Assembly (NCBI GenBank): GCA_025331125.1
Contig: JAOALB010000007.1
Coordinates: 124,001-188,000 of the forward strand
Length of the DNA: 64,000 nt
Origin: Mycogone perniciosa
Lineage: Eukaryota; Ascomycota; Sordariomycetes; Hypocreales; Hypocreaceae
Direction of reading: 5' to 3'
Shown: positions 1 to 10,072 of the stretch, piece by piece
Layout of the letters: the number at the start of each line of letters is the position of its first letter
How positions within the stretch are numbered: position 1 is the first letter of the stretch
The notes under the pieces: generated by a model
What the model saw: only the letters and a program-made list of their open reading frames with translations
Database searches by the model: none
Told to the model about the DNA's origin: nothing
Program-made: the position numbers and the translations under genes

Positions 1-702
1 GCACTGAGGGGACTTCGTCCTCCCTCCCAGCCAGAACGAGTGACCAGGCGTGAAGCAACGCCTGCTGTCCGAAGGCATCCATCAATGTATGAGGCCATGC
101 AAGTCCCACAATCGTCGCATCGTTGAAGGAAATGACGTGCAGGGATAGCTGCGGTGTATCTCGGCGTATCAATTCCTCAATGGTCGCAGGTATGTCCGCC
201 TCAACAATCAGATCATGAAAGCCAGGAGGTTCAGGTTGGATGGAGGGCCCATCGGTTGGCTTAGGGAGACCAGATGCTACCGGGTGTTCGTCAATGCCCA
301 TTTCGAGAACAGTGTGGGAAAATGCCACAGCTGGTCTCTCGACTGTGAACTGCTTCGGAACATGGATCTCGAGCTTTCCATCGCCCTGAAGTACACTTTA
401 GCATTCCATCCGGTTATATCCACAGAAAAAGCATGAGCCTTCTGGTGTTATCTTCTCCATACCTTGAAACGCAGCCGGCCGCCAAGTTTCCTCCAGTCCC
501 CAATCTCTAGAAGCCTTGAGAGAGCATCATGTAGCTTGTTGGCATCAAGAACATCATTGAATCGCATCGTCCATGCTAAGACGAATTTGCGGGCATCCTC
601 GGTGCCGTCCAGCATGTGTACGGGGTAGACGTCATCGTCCGGAACAGCAGCAGGAGACGGCTTCCGCTCAGACGATCCAAGGAGTCCGCGTAGCACTGCC
701 AT
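1..702 (-). CDS. HXXXD acyltransferase (transferase family), 3' part outside window
   Basis: Two exons are visible: 702-463 and 385-1, joined in phase 0 over a 77-nt intron (386-462); the gene continues past the left window edge. About 208 residues can be read. The start is the ATG at 702. The N-terminus (VYPVHMLDGTEDARKF, then residues leading to GRLRF) resembles fungal acyl-CoA-dependent O-acyltransferases of the BAHD/trichothecene acetyltransferase type. Exon 2 carries HTLMD, which fits the catalytic HXXXD motif of that family; its histidine would be the general base moving an acyl group from CoA to a hydroxyl. The substrate cannot be told from this part. Such enzymes are often in secondary-metabolite clusters, but the visible neighbours are housekeeping genes. 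The second half with the DFGWG-type motif lies outside. Confidence 0.72.
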
Positions 703-1116
703 GATAGCTATCGAATTAGTGGCTATTCAGCAATACTATCATTGGCTTACCCACCGAGATATCTCCAGAACCTCACACAACACGGACAATTCTCTCCCTT
801 TTAAGGGATGGACGTCCGATTCCTTTCATGGTCTCGTTGACTGGGAGACTGTGTGACATTCCTGGTTCCAAGACATAATACCTTCTGTATCCATCTAAAT
901 CAAATGGTTGACTCTGTTTTGACTGAGACTGCTTTGTTTATTCAAGGTGGAATGAATGAGCTCAGACAACTATTAACTACCTGTACTAAGGAAGGCTAGT
1001 GGGGCAAAAAGGAATGATCTCAAAACACACTCCCCACCTCATACTTTCACAAGACACACATATTTCCTACACTTATTGTTGGCTCTCAGCCGCCTCCACA
1101 AGCGTTAAGGGAGAAC
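703..1116. promoter_or_regulatory. Divergent intergenic region between acyltransferase and dus4
   Basis: This 414-bp spacer lies between the two ATGs of head-to-head genes, so it should hold both promoters. I see no TATA box with a convincing position and no reading frame that looks coding. Confidence 0.5.
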
Positions 1117-2540
1117 ATGGGGTCTCTCGGCCGAGAGGAGGCTATGCCTTCACCACAGTAAGTCCTTTGAGTGACTCGGACGGCAAATGGCTATGGAAAA
1201 ATTTCGATCTCTAGGGTAGGTCACTAACTCACGCACGTCTTAGTCCTCTCAAGATCTTTAATGCTGCGAAGAAGCAAGACAAGTTCATCTATGCGTGTGC
1301 GCCCATGGTGCGCTATAGCAAGGTAATTATGAGCGAGCTCCGCATGCGTTCATGAGACTGACTCGGAATCTTGAGCTTGCCTTTCGCCAAACCGTTCACA
1401 AATATGGCGTTGACTTGTGCTGGACACCCATGATCCTGGCCAAGGAATTCAACAGGAATCAATTCGCCAGAGACAGTGGTATGTTGCTTCTATGAACAAA
1501 CAAGACTGCAAGGGCAAGGATACCAACTTGTAATAGATCTCACAATCTCAACCCAAGGCCACCAGCCTCCCACCATCGTTCAATTTGGCGCAAATGTCCC
1601 CCAGGAACTCGCCCGCGCATCTACCCTCGTGGCTCCCTATGTCGCCGGCGTGGACTTGAACTGCGGATGCCCTCAATCATGGGCTTGCGCGGAGACTCTT
1701 GGAGCCGCACTGATGGAGAAGAGAGAACTTGTGCGCGACATGGTGGTTGAGACAAGACAACGACTAGCCCAGGATGGCTGGGATGTGGGCAAGGATGAGC
1801 ACATGGACAGCCCAAAAGGACGGAGTGTGAGTGTAAAGATCAGAGTTCATGATGACTTGAGGTATTTCGGAATCCAACACCATACGGCCGTGCCTTATGC
1901 TAACACCTGTCCGTGTAGGAGGACGATGGACTTCTTGGACACAGTCATAGGTCACCCTCAGAACCGCCTTGTCGACTGGATCACAATACACCCAAGAACA
2001 CGGCATACACCATCCACCACTCCAATCCGAACAGAAGCCCTGGAAATCCTCACTGCAAAATACGCCGGAACCCTTCCAATCCTATTATCCGGAGACGTCT
2101 TTGATCTCAGCTCCCTCCCCATTAAATCGCAAACACCACCAGATCTTGCAACCTTGACCCTCAAATCAGACCCGCTGCAAACTCCTCCATCCAACCATCT
2201 AGAACCTAGACCAAGCAACACAAACCTCTCGGGCTTCATGTCCGCCCGCGGTCTCCTTGCCAACCCGGCTCTCTTCGCCGGTTACTCCGCGTGCCCATGG
2301 GAAGCCGTCGAGACCTTCATGTGCAACGTGGCCCGCTGCCCGCTACCCCTGAAGCTCGTCGTACATCACATCCAGGAGATGTGCGGCCCTAGCATGGGTG
2401 ACGATAAGTCGTCATTACTGTCGAAGAAGGAAAGATCAGGTCTTTGCGATATGACAAACATGGCGGAGCTGGTGGATTTCCTGGACGAAAAGATAGAGCA
2501 GCAGACGGGTCAAGCGGGTGGACTCAGGAGAAATTTATGA
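1117..2540 (+). CDS. dus4: tRNA-dihydrouridine synthase, Dus4 type
   Basis: Five exons: 1117-1157, 1244-1322, 1376-1478, 1537-1861, 1919-2540, giving 389 residues. Dus enzymes use FMN and NADPH to reduce specific uridines in the tRNA D-loop; Dus4 in yeast acts on U20a/U20b. The N-terminus reads FIYACAPMVRYSK after splicing, the usual barrel start of Dus4. NCGCP at residues 116-120 followed by the AETLGAALM stretch is the active-site region, with Cys119 the likely catalytic proton donor. SVKIRVH and the IHPRTR stretch fit FMN/phosphate-contacting parts of the TIM barrel. The ATG at 1117 was chosen because exon 1 then joins in frame to HPLKIF, which precedes the conserved domain. The gene ends 137 bp from the convergent sec10 stop. 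Confidence 0.9.
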
Positions 2541-2677
2541 CTGAACAATGAGAATGAATACCCCGAAAAAGTCGAAAACGCAAGGCTTACAAGTATTATG
2601 TGTAGCATGACTTCATGATTTCACCATCAGCACCTATCTTTACCGTCAGACACCTCCGACTCTTCATATCCTTACAA

Positions 2678-5285
2678 TCATAGACCACCCAATATACTTT
2701 GTATACCCACTGATCCAGAGTCGTCCCGCTTCTGTACAAACGCTTTGAAATCCACCTTTGACAGCTTGCCCCTTCCAGCAGTCGATCCCGGCGCCAGCGT
2801 CCTTGACTTCTCCCGTAGAGCCTCCGGGCCAACAATAAATAACGAACCAATCTCCGTCAGCATCTCCACTGCGGTCTTGACGTCCTTGGTCAAAGGCCAC
2901 TCCCTCAGTGTGGCGACGTACTTGGCAATGTCCTGCGTAACCATAAGACCGCCTGTGGCATTGACCTGAAACTTTTTGAAATGGTCAAAGAGCATCTTGT
3001 GGATCACGAGCGCCAATTCACTGAAGAATTTCTCGGCGTTGTGGCCATCGATGGCTTGGGCAGCCTCTTTGCTCGCACGGGCAAGGAATGTGCAAATGCT
3101 TAGACACGTCGAGGTTTGGAGGGACTCTAGTTCTCCGTCCTTGGGTCTGAAATCCTGCTTTTTCTGGCTTCCCAGTGACTTGGTTACCCAATTTCCGATC
3201 ACATCGATCGACACCTTCAAAGTGGCATTGGTCTTCTTTTCAATGGAATCAATGGCCATCTTTTTCTGCGCCTCCATGCTCTTCCGCACCGTTGTGTTTG
3301 ACTCGGCTAGGCGGATGAGAACGATTGTAATGAATCGCTCCATGATGGCCGAAATTGTAACAGCAGGTCGCACGGATGGCATATAAGACAGGCTAGGCTC
3401 GCTTTTCACATTCTCCAACATTGTGGCCTGACCGTGCGACGCGTCGAGCACAGTCTCGACATATACCTGGCCCATATTCGTGAGCAATAAATTGAGAAGG
3501 ACGTTAACATCTTTTGGCGTTTCGATGCGAGATCCCAATTCTAGGGCCCTTTGAACACTCTCTGCCAGCCATTTCAGCATCCTCTTTGCGTTTGCAACAC
3601 TGAGTGTGCCATCCTCGTCTGATACCTCAATCTCATTCTTGTTATCTCCTTTATCTTGGAGTCCAGCAACCCGCAACATCATAGCCTTTTGGGTGGACGA
3701 GAGCTCCGATGATTCAAGTCGCTCCAGATACGCATCCTTGGCGGATTGAATGAGCTGCGTGCCTTGCTGAGCCAAGGAAGCCATAAAACCAGTTGGCGCC
3801 TTCTTTCGCCGCGAGTGGTAGATGCTGAATTTGAAGAGTAGCGAGCCATACATTTCTTCAAGGCTCTTCTTTTCGCGCTCAATGTAGACGCTTCCCACCA
3901 GATACGGAACAAAGAGGTCATCCAGCTGTTGATCCAATGCCTGGGAGATCTGAGCAGAGCAAGGCTCTGGATGCTCTGTCAAACCATGCATCTTCAAGTC
4001 TTCAACCAAGGCACTAATGTAGCTTCGCGATGAGTGTAGCGATCTCAGGAAGGCTAAGGCTGAAACGGTTTCCGCCTTGTCGAGCACCTTCTCGAGTCGT
4101 TGCTGAATCGACTGCTGGAAGACTCGTTGAATAAACTTGATAAGTACCGTTTCGTAGTATGGGAACGCTTGCTTGATGATGAATGATTCCTCCTGCATGA
4201 CGATCTTGACTTCGTCGACAAGCGACTGCAGGCTCGGTTCAACCCCTGGAGGGTCTGAGTCGGGGTCTGCCAAAACCTCCCACATCTCGCCGTCAGCCGT
4301 CACCTCGTCACTCATCAATTGATCTCGGTCAATGAAGAACTGGTGCTGGTTTACAAAGACTGCAATGACGCTAGCGCCCCTGTTGAAGTCATAGAGCACC
4401 TTCGCGCATTCCATCATATCATCAAAATTCTGCCGCTTGTAGCTGTTGTTGAACTGCTGCAGTAGATCCTGCTCCAACGTCTCGCTGAATTTCTCGAGAA
4501 TTTCACGAGTGTTGTGTGTTTTATTCGTGGGCGTTGCGGCATTGGTAGGGCTGCCCCGATGTCCATTTGTATGTCCCCAGGAGCTTGGGTCCAATTGCTG
4601 GCTGATTCTCATCAGTTGACGAGCGATGACAGCGCATCGCACCTTGTTCTCAGCGCCACCTTGTCGTCTAATATCTTCGAGAGAGGAAAGGAGTCCGGTT
4701 TCGCTGACTTCCGTCCAGCATTGTATTAAGAAGATGGCATCCAGCGCCCTTCTCCGCTTCTTGTCCAACTCATCTAGCTTCTCTCCGATCTGCACAGCAA
4801 CATTCCCCCCACTATCAGTCTTGTCACCAGTATCGTTTCCGGTGGTGCTGCCGGCATTGAGCGAGACGTCGAGAGCCTCGAATGAGCCCATGGTCTCGTC
4901 GAGCTTGCGACCGAGAGTGTCGAGTGTCTGATCATGTTGGATTTCAGCGCGGCGCACCTGCGAAAGAAGCTCTGATTCTTTTTCCTGGAGTTCATCTCCA
5001 AGTACGGCGAGTTGCGATAGAGCATCTAGAAGTCGGGTTAGTGCCACCGAAGCTTCTCGTCCGTGATTGGGGCGGCATTGTACTTTCGAAGGTTCTGATC
5101 AAAGGCTTCGGGTCAAATGTCGATGGCTGGGAGGGACCTGAGCGACGATTGGTGGGAACAGCATTCTCTGCGAGGCTGTCGACAAAGTCTCGAACGATAA
5201 AGTCTTTGCTGGAGAAGTCCTCCAAGGTGAAGTTTGGGCCCTTTGGAAAGATGCTCTTGGGCCCCCCTACGCTGGATCGGTCCAT
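2678..5285 (-). CDS. sec10: Exocyst complex component Sec10
   Basis: Two exons: 5285-5084 and 5025-2678, 849 residues, close to yeast Sec10 (871). Sec10 is a rod-like helical subunit of the octameric exocyst, which tethers secretory vesicles at growth sites (hyphal tip and septum). The intron (5026-5083) has a clear CACTAAC branch point, and splicing gives PLIRTFENALSQL, the conserved start of the Sec10 helical core. Using the in-frame methionine at 5047 instead would read intron sequence. Other recognisable parts are LSQVRRAEIQHDQTLDTL (coiled coil), the central QESFIIKQAFPYYETVLIKFIQRVFQQ region and the C-terminal QKRDDSGSVGIQSILGGL. It is head to head with nus1 over 528 bp. No damage is seen. 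Confidence 0.94.
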
Positions 5286-5813
5286 GGTTGACAGGCAGCT
5301 AGACGAAGACACATCAGTGGGCTACATGTGTCTCGTAGTTGGCGATTATCGCCGCGCTCGCTGATCAGTGATCCGACAAGCCAATTCGTTGCGTCGCGTC
5401 GTGTCGTGTAGATGACACTCCAGCTCACAGGTAAGATCATCCCCATCAGGCAACTGTCTGAGCCCCGCTACGCCACACTCGGCAACGTCTTAAGCTGCGC
5501 CACACATGCGTTCATAACCACATGTTTCTGGCCACTCCTGTGCCTCGTAATCCATACGCCGAGCTCTCTTGTGGATACAACCACCAAACCGATCGCATCG
5601 CCTCAACCACTTCCGCCAGCTTTTTGATGGTTGGACACGTTGCCACCCTCTTGTGCCGAATCCCTCCTATAAGGGCGGCTTCTGCCACTACGACAGATCT
5701 ACCCGTCTCTTCTAGACCGACTGAATCCGCATAACGACAATAGCTTCAACAGCGTTTCCTTTCAGTTGCTATACCTCCGTCAGCCAGCCTCCCGAGGCTG
5801 CAACATCCTCACC
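5286..5813. promoter_or_regulatory. Bidirectional promoter region sec10/nus1
   Basis: This 528-bp spacer separates two divergent start codons. It is pyrimidine-rich on the nus1 side (about 5700-5810), as is common just upstream of fungal start codons. No coding signal is seen in any frame. Confidence 0.5.
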
Positions 5814-6910
5814 ATGCCTATGTCACTTCGAGACCTCAATGCGTATAGAGCCGACGAGAGAAGGAACCACAATCTCCTTACCGAGCAACAGAGGCAGTCC
5901 ATATTCAAGGTATGGTCATGCTTCCACCCCACGGCTGCTCTTCTCTGAATCCTGACACTTTGAAGGCTTCTCTTCCCAACCCCAACGATGGACCAAGCAC
6001 CGCAAGCAAACCGGGACAGCCACAGCGCAGGTCTCGACTCGGAGTTAGACGCTTCATAAAGAACCAGATCTACGTTTTTGTGTTCGCCGTCATGCACGGG
6101 ATTTTCTCGCTGTACATTAGGACTCGGCAGGCCTGGAACCTTGTATGCTACCAGATGTCATCCGTCCTCTATTATCACCATGCGACTCCCCAATACATAC
6201 GACGGGATGTGATGGGCTTAAATAAAAAGCCTAATCATCTCAGTGCTGTTTTGAAAACCGAATCGAACCACAGGGTGAAGGCAGACCTTGATCGATTGAT
6301 AGAGGAGACAGCCGAGCTTGCCGCATGGTGCGCTTGCGCCGAGATCCCTATGCTCTCAATATATGAGAAGACAGGTACGCTCTTCCCATCCTGACATTAT
6401 TTTATTTTCACAAATGCTAACAGAATGCAAGGGATACTGAAGAAGCACATGCCTCGGGTCTACGAGGCTGTTATGCAGAAGTTCACGTTTTACTTCGGGG
6501 CAGAGCACCCGGCGCTTTCTGTAACCTCGCCTCATAAGGATGATTTCCCTTCCTTAAGTCTCGACGAAAACAAGCACGGCCACCTGAAGCTTCATTTGAT
6601 CTCTTACCAAGACGGAAGAGAATCTATTGTTGATCTTACGAGGACACTCGCGGACATGTCGCAAAGGGGCAAGATTTCGCCCCGGGACATCTCCCTGGAG
6701 CTGGTCGATGCCGAGCTATCAGAAGGCATCATGTCCGAGCCCGATCTGCTGATTCTCTTCACCCCTTACGTTGAGCTGTCGGGCTACCCCCCTTGGCAAA
6801 TCCGTCTGGGTGAGATCTTTTGCTTGCAAGACAACGAGACGTTTGGCTATCAGGTTTTCTTGAAGGCTCTTCGGAACTATGCTGGTGCGCAGTTTCGACG
6901 TGGCAGGTAA
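5814..6910 (+). CDS. nus1: Nus1/NgBR-type subunit of dehydrodolichyl diphosphate synthase
   Basis: Three exons: 5814-5909, 5966-6374, 6432-6910, 327 residues. Nus1 is the non-catalytic partner of the cis-prenyltransferase (Rer2/Srt1 in yeast) that makes the dolichol backbone for N-glycosylation, GPI anchors and O-mannosylation at the ER. A hydrophobic segment lies near residues 66-83 (IYVFVFAVMHGIFSLYI), as expected for the membrane anchor. The C-terminal domain has the degenerate cis-prenyltransferase fold with GYPPWQIRLGEIF near the end, and the protein finishes QFRRGR. The RRG there fits the RXG motif that in NgBR is supplied to the partner's active site. Both introns have standard borders. 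The stop is 56 bp from the convergent alkB stop. Confidence 0.88.
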
Positions 6911-6966
6911 ATTCATGCAATACCTTTGAGAGGTTCTATGATAGGGGCAAAAGTTTTGCGTTTATA

Positions 6967-8059
6967 TCACCGCGGGGGCTTCCATACCACCATAGCACGA
7001 CTTATCTTATCCCAGCGATAAACGGGACCACTTCCAACATTATAGTTATAATAATTTTCAGTCCCCTCTTTGATCATGGCTCTCCTGAACGTTATGTTGA
7101 TTCTCCCACCATCTTCCTTGTTCTTGCCAGTTCTTTTAGGGACGGAATGGAGCCAGTTGGATTGTGTCTTCCCTCGCATGAGAACCATGTCGCCACTCCC
7201 TAGTGGGAGCTTCAACGTCTTTGCATCGGCACCTGCGATCGGCTTGTGTTTCATCAGAAAATCCCGTCGAGCCCCGAGTGAAAATGAGGCGATAGCAGGA
7301 TCCGGACCCAAAAATCGTTCATCATCGCTGTGAAAAGTAATGCTGTCTGAGCCTGAAGCGTAATAGTTGACAAGACAGCAATTGAATTTGCATCCTGTAG
7401 CAGCCTCCGTAGACTGCCGAAGCTCGTCGAGGCACTTGGGTATAGGTCGAGGCGGATACTTGTCGTATCGCCGATCTGATAATACCTTCATGCCTGTCTT
7501 GGCGTCTACAACAAGGCCGCTTTCATTGAACTTGGAAGTTTCGTCGAGGCCAAAAACCGTGGTCCATCTATTTACCATGGATCAATGGCGTGCTTTGAAT
7601 AAACTGTAAACTAGTACGATGCCTCATTCTTACCTTGGCGTGCGAACCTGGGTCTCTATACCCCCTCGTTTGATCGTGTATTCCACTCTATAAAATGGTA
7701 TTTCCGAGCGCAGAAACTCAAAAAGCTGCCGGGCAAGATACCCTGGGATGTAGGGCTCAAAGTATAGTAAGTCGAGATCTGGCTCATTATTGATTACTCT
7801 ACCAGGTCGAGCTGGGAGGGACGGCAATTCCTTGCTTATAGCAGACGGCAAGCCAGCAATTGGGTATACATAGTGTGAATGATGTGATTTTGGGACCTAC
7901 ATACGGGTCCATGATTAATCGCTCGTCTTTGAAGTCTCAATCAAAACTCAGTAGTCTTACAACCTCGCCATCTCCTGTGTCATTGGCTTCATTAGTATTG
8001 TTGCAGACCCTTTTTGGGGCCGAGCTGAAGAAGGAGTCGAGGGTTCGCTTTTGAGACAT
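6967..8059 (-). CDS. AlkB-family 2OG/Fe(II) dioxygenase (ALKBH2/3-like)
   Basis: Three exons: 8059-7961, 7896-7634, 7567-6967, 320 residues. AlkB proteins oxidatively remove methyl lesions from DNA or RNA bases using iron, oxygen and 2-oxoglutarate. Iron ligands can be placed: His200 and Asp202 in TFHSDDERF, and His261 in NWLHSVP. RINITFRR (Arg276, Arg282) fits the arginines that bind 2-oxoglutarate. The first eleven residues, MSQKRTLDSFF, resemble a PCNA-interacting box. Exon 1 is followed by a low-complexity linker before the catalytic domain starts near DLDLLYFEPYI. The layout fits the DNA-repair type rather than mRNA demethylases, but the substrate is inferred. It is head to head with trm5 (294 bp) and tail to tail with nus1. 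Confidence 0.88.
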
Positions 8060-8353
8060 GGCATTCAAGGAACCTGAGCCCAATTATCAGAATGATTACA
8101 TCAATTAAACGCGATGCTCATGGCTTGCCGTAACATAAACGAAAGAAACATGCCGCCTTTTCAGGCGTCGTGACATCACAGTTCAGCCTTGTGCTCCTGA
8201 GCTTGCGCCACACATACTTCCCCACCTGCGACTGTGGCGGTGCAGGTGCAATGAGAAGTACTCCGCACGCAAAATTTCACCCTCAGCCTCGCGACCCTTG
8301 TCTCTCTCTCAGTGAGTCTAAACCACGCGATACCTCACAACCCAAGCGTCGAT
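8060..8353. promoter_or_regulatory. Bidirectional promoter region alkB/trm5
   Basis: Only 294 bp separate the two proposed start codons, so expression of the two genes may be coupled. I see no coding frame. The promoter is shorter if trm5 actually starts at 8455. Confidence 0.5.
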
Positions 8354-10072
8354 ATGGAGGTTAGTCAGGGGTTATTCCCTTATTTTCCGCAGAAAATCAT
8401 GTATGAAATTCTAATGGGAACACTGCCAAGCAAAAGGAGAAAACTGAACTAGAAATGAATCTGTTCCGAGCCCCTGCTGCTGCCAGGGCGGCCAAGACGC
8501 TGGACAGATCGCTCTTTGCAAGGACGCTGCCAACAGCGGCAGCTTCAGTGAGAGATAACAGGCTCATTTCCAAGTATCGCAAGCAACTTGAGAAGACGAA
8601 GGAAGTGTTTTCACTAGACAAATTTGATCTTTGCGCCGCGGATCCTGACCCTGCTCTTGCGGCACAGGGGAAGAAATGTCTTGTTCTAAAACTGCATATC
8701 AAACCAGATGGTGAATTTATTTTCTCCACCTAGTTTAATAGGGACCCAAATTGTGAGAATGAAGGAACTAACAATCGCTCGCAGCACCGGAAACATGGAG
8801 TTCGGTCTTACAAGAAGCCTCGAAAACAGGAGACTTGAAAGTTATCCCCTATGATGTGAACATCGGATACGACTTGTGGACTTATCGTACGAGAACTTCA
8901 ACCATTGCAGTTTCTCCTTGTCCAAATATATTGACATAAGGGAACAGTTGATGTTATGAGATCGATTCTCCCAGAAGATCTACACGGAGAAATACCCGTC
9001 GGCTTCAACACGGCCGGCCATGTTGGTAAGCCGGGCCGCGTGAGTTGAGAAGATACGTGCGAGCTAATCACATCCTAGCACACCTCAATATCAGGGGACA
9101 GTATCTTCCATACAAAAAGATCATTGCTGAGGTTATAATGGACAAAAACCCCAGCATACGAACTGTCATCAACAAGACAGACAACGTTGGCACGGAGTCT
9201 GAGTTCAGGACATTTAGCTACGAGGTGCTTGCCGGGCCGGATGACTTGCTCGTTGAGGTCAGCGAGGCCGGTTGCGTATTCAAGTTTGACTACTCCAAGG
9301 TCTACTGGAATACGAAGCTCGGCACTGAGCACCAACGGATCACTGCTTTGTTTAAGCCAGGAGAGGTTGCCGTTGATGTGATGGCGGGTATTGGACCGTT
9401 TGCCGCTCCGGCTGGCAAGAAAGGCGTTTTTGTTTGGGCAAACGACAAGAACCCAGAGAGTTACAAATATCTGAGCGAGATTATCAAGAGGAACAAGGTA
9501 GACACTTGCTGAACAGCAATAAGTCTGATTTTTGGCAATGAGACTAACCTGGACAGGTTTCAGAATTTGTTAAGCCATTCAACTACGACGGGCACGAGTT
9601 CATCAAGAAAGCGGCAGATCTCGTTTTGGAAGCATCACAACGTGGAGATTGTGCCTTGATACCCCAAAAGGTATCAAGAAATGCACCTGGTCCTCGCCCT
9701 GAGCCCATCCGTGTTCCGGTCCCTCCTACAGTCTCTCACTTCGTCATGAACCTCCCAGCTTCGGCCATAGAGTTCCTACACAACTACCGCGGCCTATACG
9801 AAGGCCAAGAAAAGCTCTTTACTCCCCACACGGAGATCAAGCTACCAATGATTCACGTCCACTGCTTCGCTGTCAAAGCTGACGATGCAACACCCTTGGA
9901 TGATATCTGTCAACGCATCCACAAGGAGATTGGTGTCCTATTAACACCTGGAGATGCAGAAAAGGAAGGGCATGTCCTTATCCACGAGGTCCGGGATGTC
10001 GCCCCCGCGAAACGAATGTTCTGTGCCAGCTTCCGACTCCCACCCGAGGTCGCCTTTGCTCCAAGATCGTAA
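8354..10072 (+). CDS. trm5: tRNA (guanine-N1)-methyltransferase Trm5
   Basis: Proposed six exons: 8354-8359, 8431-8710, 8785-8886, 8948-9025, 9079-9497, 9557-10072, 466 residues. Trm5 methylates N1 of G37 next to the anticodon, preventing +1 frameshifting; in yeast it serves both cytosol and mitochondria. Motifs: the RGQYLPYKKIIAEVI region, INKTDNVGTESEFRTF, the SAM-binding DVMAGIGPFAAPAGKKG followed by FVWANDKNPES, and VMNLPASAIEFL near the end. The 6-nt first exon (ATG GAG) is inferred: the 8360-8430 intron has GTTAGT, a CTAATG branch site and a CCAAG acceptor and joins in phase 0. The alternative start is the ATG at 8455, inside exon 2. Exon 3/4 joins as TYLDVMRS, where relatives usually have R before DVM. 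Later exons are secure. Confidence 0.9.

Noticed and set aside
4992..5047. Start of sec10 at the in-frame codon at 5047
   Set aside because: This would translate part of the intron and lose the conserved PLIRTFEN start; the spliced model with exon 5285-5084 fits the family.
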